DNA of 64,000 nt from Bacteroidaceae bacterium HV4-6-C5C (lineage in GTDB: Bacteria > Bacteroidota > Bacteroidia > Bacteroidales > Bacteroidaceae). The notes under the pieces were generated by a model. That model saw only the letters and a program-made list of their open reading frames with translations. It made no database searches and had not been told where the DNA came from. The DNA is taken from the NCBI GenBank assembly GCA_007896885.1, contig VOIU01000002.1, positions 227,027 through 291,026 of the forward strand, written 5' to 3'. Below are positions 37,020 through 48,440 of this stretch, piece after piece; position 1 is the stretch's first letter; the number at the start of each line of letters is the position of its first letter. The position numbers and the translations under genes are program-made.

Positions 37020-37613
37020 ATGAAGAAAAACATTTTTTCAATGGCTACTTTGGCCATTTTATTTTCTGTGTCAACCCATTGTAATGCACAAGCATTAAAT
37101 AATTTATTGGGAGGAGTTGAAAAGATTGTTAACAATGCCACCGGAAAAAGTAATGTGGATTTGAAAGGAAGCTGGTCTTATACAGGTTCCGCTGTAGAAT
37201 TTGAAACAGAGAACCTGCTAATGAAAGCTGGTGGAAGTGTTGCAGCAAGCGCAACAGAAGCAAAAATGGATGCTCAATTGAAAAAAATGGGCATACAACC
37301 GGGGCAAATGAGCTTTACGTTCAATGCTGATAGCACTTTTAATACAAAAGTTGGTACAAAGACTTATACAGGAACATATTCATATAATAAATCGCAGAAA
37401 AAAGTAACACTTACTTTTTTGAAGATATTTGAATTTGGAGCAAAAGTAAATTATTCATCTAATAATATGGACTTACTCTTCGATTCAAACAAATTACTGA
37501 AGTTACTGGTTTTCTTAGGTAGTAAAAGCAGTAATACGAGTATTAAAACCGTCAGTTCTTTAGCAAGCAGCTACGATGGAATGATGCTTGGCTTTTCGTT
37601 AAAAAAGAAATAA
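37020..37613 (+). CDS. DUF4923 family secreted lipocalin-like protein
   Basis: 197 residues with a signal peptide ending HCNAQA. The segment LKGSWSYTGSAVEFETENLLMKAGG and strand pattern FTFNADSTFNTKV, GTYSYNKSQKKVTLTF match the Bacteroidetes family DUF4923, predicted to be a small beta-barrel. Function is unknown. It starts 17 bp after engB and may share its transcript. Confidence 0.85.
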   Translation: MKKNIFSMATLAILFSVSTHCNAQALNNLLGGVEKIVNNATGKSNVDLKGSWSYTGSAVEFETENLLMKAGGSVAASATEAKMDAQLKKMGIQPGQMSFTFNADSTFNTKVGTKTYTGTYSYNKSQKKVTLTFLKIFEFGAKVNYSSNNMDLLFDSNKLLKLLVFLGSKSSNTSIKTVSSLASSYDGMMLGFSLKKK

Positions 37614-37657
37614 AAGATGTTTTGGCATAGGCAGATCTAATTGCCACTAATAAATAT

Positions 37658-37703
37658 GAACTGCACTCCTAAAGTTTTGTGCTCAACTTTTGGAGTGCAG
37701 TTC
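37658..37703. terminator. 46-bp palindrome between convergent DUF4923 and atpG genes
   Basis: GAACTGCACTCC-t-AAAGTT and AACTTT-t-GGAGTGCAGTTC form an 18-bp stem with one T-T mismatch and an 8-nt loop. Placed between two converging genes, it probably acts as a two-way terminator. The sequence also resembles paired insertion-sequence ends, which is only a resemblance. Confidence 0.65.
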
Positions 37704-37741
37704 AATATATGAATAAGGGGCTTTTATTTGAGGATAGAATC

Positions 37742-38632
37742 TCACTTCATACTACCACCAATAATATCCAGCAATTCATTTGTAATAGCTTGTTGTCTAC
37801 TCTTATTATACTGTATAGTCAGATCTTGTATTAAATCATTGGCATTATCCGTAGCAGTCTGCATAGCAAGCATGCGAGCTGCATGCTCAGACGTATTGGA
37901 ATCCAATAACACTGTATAGATCTTCTGACATAAAACTTTTGGCAATAAAGCGGCTATTAAAGAATCAACGGAAGGTTCAACCAAATAATCATTAAGATAA
38001 CGGCTTTTTGAATTTTCCTCTTTTGCAACCTGTTCTTTTTCTATCTTAGCTAGATCAATAGGAAGATAGTCTTCCTTAATAAGTATTTGCGATCCCATTG
38101 ATTTAAAGTGATGATATATAATCTCCACTTTATCCACTTTTTTATCAGCGAAATCCTTCAAAAGTTTTTCGGCAAGCTCATAAGCTTCTTGATAAGTGGG
38201 CTTGTCAGCAATTACTTGATAGCTACCCTGAATAGAGTAACCCATTTTACGAACAGCTGACTCCACTTTTTTCCCAACTGGATAAATCAGTATATTTTCT
38301 TTACCTAAAGAGCGATATTCCTCTATGGCACGGTCAAGCAATTTTATAACATTTGCATTGAAAGCACCACATAGCGAACTATTGGAAGAGAACGCCACAA
38401 TAGCTACACGCCCCACCGGTCGTACTTCCGTATAAGGAGATTCTAACTCAGAACCTGTCTGCAAGAAATTGGTCAAAATCTCATTCAGCTTCCTTTGATA
38501 AGGTAACATATGAGTAATTCGAATCTGCGCTTTATGTAACTTCGCAGATGCTACCATCTTCATCGCCGAAGTAATCTGACGGGTACTTTTGACGGAATTT
38601 ATTCTACTTTTTACTTCCTTTAAAGAACTCAC
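37742..38632 (-). CDS. atpG: ATP synthase F1 gamma subunit
   Basis: 296 residues. The N-terminal coiled coil SLKEVKSRINSVKSTRQITSAMKMVASAKL and the C-terminal signature AARMLAMQTATDNANDLIQDLTIQYNKSRQQAITNEL frame the central rotor shaft. It is the last gene of the operon, 88 bp after atpA. Confidence 0.97.
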   Translation of the reverse strand: MSSLKEVKSRINSVKSTRQITSAMKMVASAKLHKAQIRITHMLPYQRKLNEILTNFLQTGSELESPYTEVRPVGRVAIVAFSSNSSLCGAFNANVIKLLDRAIEEYRSLGKENILIYPVGKKVESAVRKMGYSIQGSYQVIADKPTYQEAYELAEKLLKDFADKKVDKVEIIYHHFKSMGSQILIKEDYLPIDLAKIEKEQVAKEENSKSRYLNDYLVEPSVDSLIAALLPKVLCQKIYTVLLDSNTSEHAARMLAMQTATDNANDLIQDLTIQYNKSRQQAITNELLDIIGGSMK

Positions 38633-38720
38633 AGCAATATTTTTTTTAAGTGATGGATACCAATGACATCAACATAATTATTTAGTTGAAAATCATAAAA
38701 AAAAACCTCTCTTTCACTAT

Positions 38721-40307
38721 TTAAGACAAAAATTGTCTAGCCACTTTGTTAGCAACATCTTCTATTTTTCCTGATATTTCATCATCTATAATACCTTTTT
38801 TCAGAATATCAAGAATATCTTCACGATGATTCATCTCAAGCGTTTCAAGAAAACTGTGCTCAAAATCTGCAACTTTATCTAACGGCACATTATGCAACAA
38901 ACCATGAGTACCACAATATAATATGGCTACTTGCTTTTCTACAGGCACAGGTTTGTATTGAGGTTGTACTAGCAAACGGGTATTTTTTTGTCCTTTGTCG
39001 ATAGTCAATGCTGTTACAGGATCCATATCACCACTAAATTTGGTAAATGCTTCCAACTCACGATACTGGGCCTGATCAATTTTCAATGTTCCGGCAACTT
39101 TCTTCATCGCTTTGATTTGGGCATTTCCACCAACACGACTTACAGAAATACCCACATTGATTGCAGGGCGATTACCTTGATTAAATAAATCGGTATCGAG
39201 GAATATCTGACCATCGGTAATAGAAATCACATTAGTCGGAATATAAGCCGATACGTCACCAGCCTGCGTTTCAATGATTGGCAATGCTGTTAATGAGCCC
39301 CCACCTTTAACTTTCCCCTTAAGGCTTTCTGGCAAGTCATTCATCTGAGCCGCAACTTCTTGCTGATTGATTATGCGGGCAGCACGTTCCAAAAGCCTAG
39401 AATGTAAATAAAAGATATCACCAGGATATGCTTCACGACCTGATGGACGACGTAAGATCAGTGAAACCTCACGATACGCTACAGCTTGTTTTGACAAGTC
39501 ATCATAAACCACTAAAGCATTACGACCGGTGTCGCGAAAATATTCGCCGATAGCAGCACCAGCAAACGGAGCATAATATTGCAAAGCCGCAGGATCACCA
39601 GCTGTCGCAGCCACGATAATTGTATAATCCATTGCGCCATTTTCACGTAAGGTATTTACAATAGATGCTACTGTCGAGCCTTTTTGTCCTATAGCAACAT
39701 AGATACAATAAACAGGATCACCTGCTTCATAATTAGCCCGCTGATTTATTATTGTGTCAATGGCAATAGCTGTCTTTCCAGTCTGACGGTCACCAATAAT
39801 TAACTCACGCTGACCACGACCAATAGGAATCATAGCATCCACTGCTTTCAAACCTGTTTGTAAAGGCTGATTTACAGGTTGGCGATAGATAACACCCGGA
39901 GCTTTACGCTCAAGAGGCATTTCATGGAGATCACCACCAATCAATCCCTTACCATCCAAAGGGACACCAAGTGGATCTATTACACGGCCCAACATACTTT
40001 CGCCTACTCTTATAGAAGCTATACGTTTAGTACGTTTCACCGTATAACCCTCTTTAATTTTGTCTGTAGGTCCAAGCAGTACGGCTCCCACATTATCTTC
40101 CTCCAAGTTCATAACAATCGCCATAATACCATTGTCAAACTCTAATAATTCGTTTGCTTCGGCATTACGCAATCCATAAATACGAACCACTCCATCACTG
40201 ACTTGCAGCACCGTACCTATTTCGTCCAGCTGCACATTGGCTTCAATGCCCTCCAGTTGTTGGCGGAGGATATCAGAGACTTCGCTTACTTTTATATTTT
40301 CAGACAT
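38721..40307 (-). CDS. atpA: ATP synthase F1 alpha subunit
   Basis: 528 residues. The non-catalytic nucleotide site has P-loop [11 protein letters not shown], and [47 protein letters not shown] follows. The family signature [14 protein letters not shown] is present. It forms the alpha3beta3 hexamer with AtpD. Confidence 0.98.
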   Translation of the reverse strand: MSENIKVSEVSDILRQQLEGIEANVQLDEIGTVLQVSDGVVRIYGLRNAEANELLEFDNGIMAIVMNLEEDNVGAVLLGPTDKIKEGYTVKRTKRIASIRVGESMLGRVIDPLGVPLDGKGLIGGDLHEMPLERKAPGVIYRQPVNQPLQTGLKAVDAMIPIGRGQRELIIGDRQTGKTAIAIDTIINQRANYEAGDPVYCIYVAIGQKGSTVASIVNTLRENGAMDYTIIVAATAGDPAALQYYAPFAGAAIGEYFRDTGRNALVVYDDLSKQAVAYREVSLILRRPSGREAYPGDIFYLHSRLLERAARIINQQEVAAQMNDLPESLKGKVKGGGSLTALPIIETQAGDVSAYIPTNVISITDGQIFLDTDLFNQGNRPAINVGISVSRVGGNAQIKAMKKVAGTLKIDQAQYRELEAFTKFSGDMDPVTALTIDKGQKNTRLLVQPQYKPVPVEKQVAILYCGTHGLLHNVPLDKVADFEHSFLETLEMNHREDILDILKKGIIDDEISGKIEDVANKVARQFLS

Positions 40308-40392
40308 GTTTGTAATTTTATAAATGTTATATGATAAAAACAGACTTTCGAATAACTCAATAAATATAATGAGTTATCTATGCGCATATTTA

Positions 40393-40953
40393 TCACACTA
40401 TTCTTCTGTTCTTATCAATGAACTGTTTTTTCACTCTTCTAAGTTGCGTAGCAATGCTGGCATCAAGACGGAAATCATTAATATCAAAAATAAAGCCGCC
40501 TTCAATCGAAGGATCTACTTCAGTTTGCAATTCCATTTGAGCATGCAACATGGAGGAAGCACTTTCACGTATACGCTTACGTACATCTTCATTGACAGGA
40601 ACAGCCGTAATTAACCGACCCACACCAATATTATTAGCTTTCCGATACAATTCAAGAAAGCCAATACATATATAGTGAAGAATATTCTCACGCCTTTTTT
40701 TAAGCACAAGCGAAATAAATCGCGAAAATTCTTGGCTTGGTTCATCGTTTCCTACAGAAGCAGTGGAAATCAGTGAACACTTTTCTTTCACAGAAAGAAC
40801 AGGGTTCTCCAAGGCCAAACGCAATTCAGCATGTAGCCGAAAGCTACGTTCCAAAGAACGGATCTCATTATAGAGCTTTTCTTCCGTCCCTGTGTCTTTA
40901 GCATACTGAATCAGCGCTTTTGCATAACGCATCGAAACTATTCCTATATCCAT
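40393..40953 (-). CDS. atpH: ATP synthase F1 delta subunit
   Basis: 186 residues. MRYAKALIQYAKDTG opens the helical N-domain, and the C-domain signature VDPSIEGGFIFDINDFRLDASIATQLRRVKKQF is clear. It links the stator stalk (AtpF) to the F1 head. It lies between atpF and atpA as is usual. Confidence 0.95.
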   Translation of the reverse strand: MDIGIVSMRYAKALIQYAKDTGTEEKLYNEIRSLERSFRLHAELRLALENPVLSVKEKCSLISTASVGNDEPSQEFSRFISLVLKKRRENILHYICIGFLELYRKANNIGVGRLITAVPVNEDVRKRIRESASSMLHAQMELQTEVDPSIEGGFIFDINDFRLDASIATQLRRVKKQFIDKNRRIV

Positions 40954-41015
40954 AATCTTTTTTCATTGATAAATAATTGGAAGTTGATATTACATCACCA
41001 ACCAATTATTTATGA

Positions 41016-41522
41016 TCAATTAGATTTTGAAGTCGAGAGTACTTCATCCACCATACGATCAATCATATCCATCTGTTCACGGTCTTCATCAAGATTCTTA
41101 CGGATTATTTTCTCCGCAATATCAACAGATAAAACAGCTACCTGACGACGTATGTCACGGATGGCTTCTTCTTTTTCTTGCTGTATTTGTTTTCTCACAT
41201 CCTCAAGCTCTTTTAAAGCAGCTATTTCAGCTTGTTTACGAGCATCGGATATAATTTTTTCACGCTCATGCATTGCATCCCGCAAGATTCGTCCTTGCTC
41301 TTTGTTAGCTTCAGCTATCAAAGCGTCGCTTTCTGATTTTAATTTAGAAAGTTGATCGTTCGCTTCTTTGGCCACTTTCAATGACTGGTCAATATACGCT
41401 TTTCGCTCATCTACCATCTTTGTAATGATAGGGAAACCGTACTTAGCAAGTATTGCAAAGACTACTCCAAAAGAAAGCAGCATCCAGAACAACAATCCAC
41501 TATCGGGTAATAACAATGACAT
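41016..41522 (-). CDS. atpF: ATP synthase Fo b subunit
   Basis: 168 residues. A single N-terminal transmembrane helix (about 9-28, [22 protein letters not shown]) precedes a long charged coiled coil. It forms the peripheral stalk as a dimer. Confidence 0.95.
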   Translation of the reverse strand: MSLLLPDSGLLFWMLLSFGVVFAILAKYGFPIITKMVDERKAYIDQSLKVAKEANDQLSKLKSESDALIAEANKEQGRILRDAMHEREKIISDARKQAEIAALKELEDVRKQIQQEKEEAIRDIRRQVAVLSVDIAEKIIRKNLDEDREQMDMIDRMVDEVLSTSKSN

Positions 41523-41537
41523 AGTTACACAATTTTA

Positions 41538-41807
<270 letters not shown>

Positions 41808-41834
41808 TTAAATGTTATAAATAAATTTATTAAA

Positions 41835-43058
41835 TTATCTTTCGATTTCCGCCTCACTCTCTTGAGGAAGTGGAATTGTATGAGATTCTTGATGATGTTC
41901 TTCTTGTGCCAATCCTATAAATACAGCAGAAAGCATAGTAAATACATAAGCCTGAATGAAAGCAACTAATAATTCCAATGCATTCATAAAGATATTAAAA
42001 AGAACTGATGCCACAGATAAGCTTCCATTTAGAATAGGTCCCATGCTAGCTGAAATAAATATTAGACATGTTAAGACCAACATAGCCATGTGCCCAGCCA
42101 ACATATTGGCAAAAAGACGGATCATCAATGCAAATGGTTTAGTAAATATTCCAAAAAACTCAATAAATGGCATCATCGGTATCGGAACTTTCAACCACCA
42201 AGGTACATCAGGCCAAAATATCTCTTTCCAATATGTCTTTGTCCCAAAAATATTCACTATAACAAAAGTGAATAAGGCCAAAACCATAGTTATAGCAATA
42301 TTTCCAGTCACATTCGCACCACCGGGAAAAAATGGAATGAGCCCCATTAGATTATTTATGAATATAAAGAAAAAGGCTGTCAATAAATACGGTGCAAACT
42401 TTTTGTATTTGGGTCCAACACAACTTTTGATAATATCATCATTAACCATCATGATAAACATTTCCATAAACCCCACGAAACCACCAGGTGCTTTTGAAGT
42501 TTTACCGTTTTTACGATACCAACGAGCAACCCCTAATACAATAAACAACAACAAGGCACTATTGAAAAGTAAAGCAAACGTAACTTTTGTAATGGAAATA
42601 TCCCACGGACGGATTTCATTACCCAATTGATCATGCTCTATTAATTTTCCTTCGTATTTACTTCCTGCAGGAGCAATGGAAAGGCCTTCATAAACGCCTT
42701 CATTTTCTTCAAGTCTAGAAGAAAGGAATGTATGCCAGCCGGTACGACTGCTATACACGATAATAGGCAAAGGAATAGTTATATGTACTTTTCCCCATGT
42801 CGTAATGTGCCATTCATAAGAATCACCAATATGACCGAAGACAATTTCTTTTACATTTACCGATTCATTCTTATGCGCTAAAGAAGCTATTGGGGTTATA
42901 CTGTCCGATACAGAAACACCACCATTCAAAGCCACAGCTGAAGAATCGGCTTTTCCCGATAGCACAGAGGTTGTATCATTCTGAGCCAGCACAGGATTGA
43001 AAGCCAATAAACTCAGCAATGCTCCTATCATCAAATTACGCAGTTGTCTCATTTTCAT
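41835..43058 (-). CDS. atpB: ATP synthase Fo a subunit with exported N-terminal domain
   Basis: The start is placed at 43058 (407 residues); ATG 43052 is equally possible, and the frame runs to 43115 with a lysine-rich, atypical stretch. A signal peptide ending PVLAQ precedes about 130 non-hydrophobic residues, then the a-subunit membrane domain. That domain has the essential Arg in PFALMIRLFANMLAGH and FVAFIQAYVFTMLSAVFIGLA. Typical bacterial a subunits are 230-290 residues; the extra domain is characteristic of Bacteroidetes. It overlaps the upstream membrane-protein gene by 23 bp. Confidence 0.94.
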   Translation of the reverse strand: MKMRQLRNLMIGALLSLLAFNPVLAQNDTTSVLSGKADSSAVALNGGVSVSDSITPIASLAHKNESVNVKEIVFGHIGDSYEWHITTWGKVHITIPLPIIVYSSRTGWHTFLSSRLEENEGVYEGLSIAPAGSKYEGKLIEHDQLGNEIRPWDISITKVTFALLFNSALLLFIVLGVARWYRKNGKTSKAPGGFVGFMEMFIMMVNDDIIKSCVGPKYKKFAPYLLTAFFFIFINNLMGLIPFFPGGANVTGNIAITMVLALFTFVIVNIFGTKTYWKEIFWPDVPWWLKVPIPMMPFIEFFGIFTKPFALMIRLFANMLAGHMAMLVLTCLIFISASMGPILNGSLSVASVLFNIFMNALELLVAFIQAYVFTMLSAVFIGLAQEEHHQESHTIPLPQESEAEIER

Positions 43059-43464
43059 TTTTTTCTTTTTTGAACTTTTTCTTGACCTCATACGAAAGGA
43101 AGAAAACTGTCTCATCTACCAAATAGATTATATAATATACAATGAACGTCAATATAAACTCAATCTTATCTTCACCCACCACTACACAATATGCAACAAG
43201 AAAGAAAAAAGCAAATAGCATTTTCAAAATCTTTATTGCTAAATAGAGTTGCAACAGCCTTTTTGGAGCATACTTCCGGCATGCGTCAAACATTGCTATT
43301 TCAAACACGCCGAATAAAAAGAAATACCCCGGTATAAAAGGATACCCTTCAAAATAATGTTCCGGCAAAACATAAAACAAAAATCCTGCACCTCCCCAGC
43401 CTACGAGTAAAGTCAATACAGCTAGTTGAACGAGGAAATTGCGTTTTGTCAAACTGATGCTCAT
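43036..43464 (-). CDS. Four-helix membrane protein in the AtpI position of the ATP synthase operon
   Basis: 142 residues with four predicted transmembrane helices (about 12-32, 42-60, 72-95 and 100-122) and a lysine-rich C-terminus. It has no strong match to AtpI that I can see, but its place, size and topology fit an AtpI-like assembly factor for the c ring. Its stop overlaps the atpB start, so the two are translationally coupled. Confidence 0.75.
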   Translation of the reverse strand: MSISLTKRNFLVQLAVLTLLVGWGGAGFLFYVLPEHYFEGYPFIPGYFFLFGVFEIAMFDACRKYAPKRLLQLYLAIKILKMLFAFFFLVAYCVVVGEDKIEFILTFIVYYIIYLVDETVFFLSYEVKKKFKKEKNENETTA

Positions 43465-43537
43465 AGTATTATAAAAAGTGAAGATTAAGATATAAAATAG
43501 AGATTAATTTCTCTACTTACCATTAACCTTCGAATGT

Positions 43538-43783
43538 TCAATCAACGCAAGCGGAAATTACTCCGTTGCTAAGCTCTACAAAACCTCCTTTTATATCGAG
43601 GCTATGTTCACTTCCATCTTTAGACACATACACTAACGAGCCCTCACGTAATGAAGACACGATAGGTGCATGTTGAGGTAAAATAGTGAACAGCCCCACG
43701 GTACCAGGGAATGTAACACTCCTTACCTCTCCATCAAAAATTTTGCTTTCGGGTGATAATATTGTCAGATGTAAATCATTCAT
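43538..43783 (-). CDS. atpC: ATP synthase F1 epsilon subunit, short form
   Basis: 81 residues covering only the N-terminal beta-sandwich (LHLTILSPESKIFDGEVRSVTFPGTVGLFTILPQHAPIVSSL). The C-terminal helical hairpin that inhibits ATP hydrolysis in enterobacterial epsilon (about 138 residues) is absent. The stop is clean, with no coding remnant visible after it, so this is a natural short form rather than a truncation in this strain. Confidence 0.93.
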   Translation of the reverse strand: MNDLHLTILSPESKIFDGEVRSVTFPGTVGLFTILPQHAPIVSSLREGSLVYVSKDGSEHSLDIKGGFVELSNGVISACVD

Positions 43784-43798
43784 GTTTTCCCAATCTAT

Positions 43799-45346
<1,548 letters not shown>

Positions 45347-45456
45347 TCAATTTTTATAATGCAAATCACTTGCAGTTGTTGTTTTTGTAAAATCCTAAAC
45401 ATCCGTAAACAGCTCTTTGTTCATCGAATATTTAGTTACCTAGACAACTTTCCTTG

Positions 45457-45464
45457 CAAATGTA
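45457..45464 (-). promoter_or_regulatory. -7 box upstream of the ATP synthase operon
   Basis: TACATTTG on the minus strand fits TAnnTTTG and lies 135 bp before the atpD start codon. No matching -33 was found. The remaining gap up to 45596 shows nothing else. Confidence 0.45.
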
Positions 45465-45596
45465 AAAACAAAAAAGAATAGATAGTATTCTCCTCCTCGT
45501 TTTTTTTAGTTTATTATACCCTTTTGAACGATTATTGTTACAAATAGAACAATAATCAATTTCAAAATTAACGTCTGTTATATATTTAGAGGATCA

Positions 45597-46763
45597 TCAG
45601 ACTACTTTAACGTGAGCTGCAAGCCTCTTTACTTTATCTCTAAGAGCATCAAGGTCACTTCCCGCAGGGGCATAACACAACACAACTCCCATTCGTCTGT
45701 TTACTCTGGTAAATGGTTTTCCAAATAAACGAATATAGGTATCCTCTTCTTTTATAGCCTCAGCAACTCCTTCGTATCTCGGACGTTCTGTACTGGCAAT
45801 TGATGAGAGTATAACCGCACTTGCACCAATTCGTTCCAATTTTATTGAAGGAATTGGTAATCCTAAAACCGCACGCAAATGAAGTTCAAATTCATTAAGG
45901 TTTTGTGTACCGGCCAGTGTGACCATACCTGTATCATGAGGACGCGGAGAAAGCTCGGAAAAGTAAACGCCATTTTCATGGCTAAGGAAGAACTCCACTC
46001 CCCAAAGCCCGGCACCGGTTAATGCACGGGTGACTTTTTCAGCCATATCCTGTGCTTCTTGAAGATGTTTTGGATCAATATGAGCAGGTTGGAAACTCTC
46101 ACGGTAATCCCCTCCTTTTTGCACATGACCAATGGGAGGACAAAACAAAGTAGGACCATCCTTTTGAGTCACAGTGAGCAGTGTAATCTCACTATCAAAA
46201 CGAATAAACTCTTCTACGATTAGTTCCTTTATGTCCCCGCGGCTACCGTGACAGCCATATTCCCATGCATGCTCCAGTTCATCTGCATTTTTCACCAACG
46301 ATTGTCCCTTACCCGAGGAAGACATTAAAGGCTTCACTACACACGGAAATCCGATTTTCTCAGCTGCCGATTTCAATTCTTCAAATGATGTGGCATAAAA
46401 ATATTTAGCCGTTTTAAGCCCCAACTCTTTTGCCGCCAAATCGCGAATCGCTTTACGGTTCATGGTAAAGTTTACAGCACGGGCGCTGGGGACAACTTGA
46501 ATGCCCTCTTTTTCAAACTCATACAAGCGCTCTGTTCTAATAGCTTCTATTTCAGGTACAATTATGTCAGGGTTATGTTTGCGAACAACTCGCTCCAATT
46601 CCTCTCCATCAAGCATATTGAACACTTCACACTCATCTGCAACCTGCATAGCCGGAGCCCCAGAGTACGAGTCACAAGCTATAATATGCTGACCTTTCCG
46701 TTGAGCGGAAATCACAAATTCTTTTCCTAATTCACCGGAACCTAATAACAATATTTTCTTCAT
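45597..46763 (-). CDS. purT: Formate-dependent phosphoribosylglycinamide formyltransferase (GAR transformylase 2)
   Basis: The start is ATG 46763 (388 residues); a TTG six codons upstream is unlikely. An ATP-grasp enzyme: [37 protein letters not shown] (ATP-binding Lys), [44 protein letters not shown]. It formylates GAR with formate and ATP in purine synthesis, without folate. Confidence 0.96.
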   Translation of the reverse strand: MKKILLLGSGELGKEFVISAQRKGQHIIACDSYSGAPAMQVADECEVFNMLDGEELERVVRKHNPDIIVPEIEAIRTERLYEFEKEGIQVVPSARAVNFTMNRKAIRDLAAKELGLKTAKYFYATSFEELKSAAEKIGFPCVVKPLMSSSGKGQSLVKNADELEHAWEYGCHGSRGDIKELIVEEFIRFDSEITLLTVTQKDGPTLFCPPIGHVQKGGDYRESFQPAHIDPKHLQEAQDMAEKVTRALTGAGLWGVEFFLSHENGVYFSELSPRPHDTGMVTLAGTQNLNEFELHLRAVLGLPIPSIKLERIGASAVILSSIASTERPRYEGVAEAIKEEDTYIRLFGKPFTRVNRRMGVVLCYAPAGSDLDALRDKVKRLAAHVKVV

Positions 46764-46817
46764 CGCCTTTACCTTAATCAATTACATAAATATAAAAAGA
46801 AAAACTACAACGTCATC

Positions 46818-48338
46818 TTATTGGTGTTCTTCACGCAATAAATCATTTATTGTCTTCACCGGATTAAATGTACTCAAAGGTACTTCCACAAAAATAGTAT
46901 TCCAGTCGCTCATTGCTCCATTCCATAAGCCCGGAAGTTCCAAAGCTTTTAGTTCCTTACCGCTTTTCGACTTATAAGAGATAAAACCTGTAGCTTTATC
47001 CACATATTTGGTCAAATCAAATTTATGGCCTTTATAATCACGCACAGCACAAACCAAATCAACTGGATTAAAATGTGTTCCCTTTTCAAACATAGCTCTC
47101 ATTTGAGGGTTATTCATGTCAATCTGTGAACTCTCCAATATTTGTAATGAGATTGTTCCATCGCTATTATAGGCCAAAAATGGTCCACCTCCGGGTTCTC
47201 CTATATTTTTCACCATGCCGCATACCCTCATAGGACGGTTTAGTTTATTCTTCAAATAAATCACTAATTCGGAATCTTCCAGATCTTTTGTCTCAAGGTT
47301 CTTACATAACAATTTTTTTTGAAGAAATTGCAGCATTTCTATTACTTGATCATGCGTATATTTACCACTATCGAGTAGTTCCAAATAAGAAAAAGCTTGT
47401 TGTTGCAACGAAACCAGAACACCTGCAATAAGTTTTTTATAAAGTACGGTATCTCCTTTCAAACGATCGGGTACCACATTATCTATATTCTTAATAAAAA
47501 TCACATCAGCATCCAAATCATTGAGGTTTTCAATTAATGCACCATGACCTCCGGGGCGAAACAAGAGTTTATCGTTATCGCGGAAAGGTTGATTATCCAT
47601 ATCCACAGCAATAGTATCGGTACTCGACTTCTGCTCGGAAAAAGAGACGTTATAGTCTACCCCATATTTGCGTGCGAACAAACCGGCTTTTTCTTCAACC
47701 AACTTTTCGAACAGTAGCCGATGTTCCGGCGATACCGTGAAATGCACATTGACTTTGCCGTTTTTATTGGAAGCATATAGAGCACCTTCCACCAAGTGTT
47801 CTTCCAACGGCGTACGATTACCGGCTTCGTAAGAATGAAATTTTATCAAACCTTTAGGTAGTGAACCATAGTTTAGGCCGGAAATCCTAAGTAAAGATGC
47901 CACAACCGATTTATAGTCATCAGCATCAAGTAGAGAAGAAACAGGTTTTCCATATTCCTCCACACAAGCACTATCCAAATCTTTAAAGAAAGCAAACTCA
48001 CGAATTTTTGTGAAAAACTTCTTTTCAAAATCAGTTTGTGGGGTATTATAATCCGCATCTATAAACTCAAACAGATTCTTAAACATACGACTTGCTGCTC
48101 CTGAAGCCGGAACAAACTTAACTATCGTTTTATCGGTTTTAGTGTAAGCCTCCCAAGCATTTAAGTAGTTTTTCTGTTCATCGGTGTCGGGTGCAAAAAT
48201 GCCTTTTTCCACAGATGCGGCATCAGCCAGTTTTAAATAGGGAAAACCTTTTCTAAAGTAGTCCAATTGCTCTGCAATCTGTTCTTCGGAGATACCTTTT
48301 TGGTCGAGTAACTCACGATCCTGCGAAGTGATCATCAT
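46818..48338 (-). CDS. DUF4301 family protein
   Basis: The start is set at 48338 or 48335 (MMITSQDRELLDQKGISEEQIAEQL); the frame runs to 48383 without family-like sequence. The 506-residue protein contains KFVPASGAASRMFKNLFEF, LEEHLVEGALYA, FRPGGHGALIENLNDLDADVIFIKNIDNVVPDR and CGMVKNIGEPGGGPF. These patterns recall sugar-nucleotide pyrophosphorylase-like folds (Gly-rich Arg loop, GGxGxLI). DUF4301 has no established function. It is divergent from the rel gene. Confidence 0.85.
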   Translation of the reverse strand: MMITSQDRELLDQKGISEEQIAEQLDYFRKGFPYLKLADAASVEKGIFAPDTDEQKNYLNAWEAYTKTDKTIVKFVPASGAASRMFKNLFEFIDADYNTPQTDFEKKFFTKIREFAFFKDLDSACVEEYGKPVSSLLDADDYKSVVASLLRISGLNYGSLPKGLIKFHSYEAGNRTPLEEHLVEGALYASNKNGKVNVHFTVSPEHRLLFEKLVEEKAGLFARKYGVDYNVSFSEQKSSTDTIAVDMDNQPFRDNDKLLFRPGGHGALIENLNDLDADVIFIKNIDNVVPDRLKGDTVLYKKLIAGVLVSLQQQAFSYLELLDSGKYTHDQVIEMLQFLQKKLLCKNLETKDLEDSELVIYLKNKLNRPMRVCGMVKNIGEPGGGPFLAYNSDGTISLQILESSQIDMNNPQMRAMFEKGTHFNPVDLVCAVRDYKGHKFDLTKYVDKATGFISYKSKSGKELKALELPGLWNGAMSDWNTIFVEVPLSTFNPVKTINDLLREEHQ

Positions 48339-48440
48339 ATTTATAACTATTAATTGATGCCCAAAATTACAAAAAAACTGCAACGCCCATCAAGAAAAAG
48401 AAGAAAAAAACTACCTTTACAGCACAAAAACCAGACGATT

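Noticed and set aside
37658..37703. Insertion sequence at the atpG end
   Set aside because: There is no transposase, no internal sequence and no target duplication; only a palindrome is present, so it is listed as a terminator.
41956..42630. 224-residue plus-strand frame opposite atpB
   Set aside because: It mirrors the strongly conserved a-subunit frame, and its Asn/Lys/Ile composition is typical of an antisense shadow.
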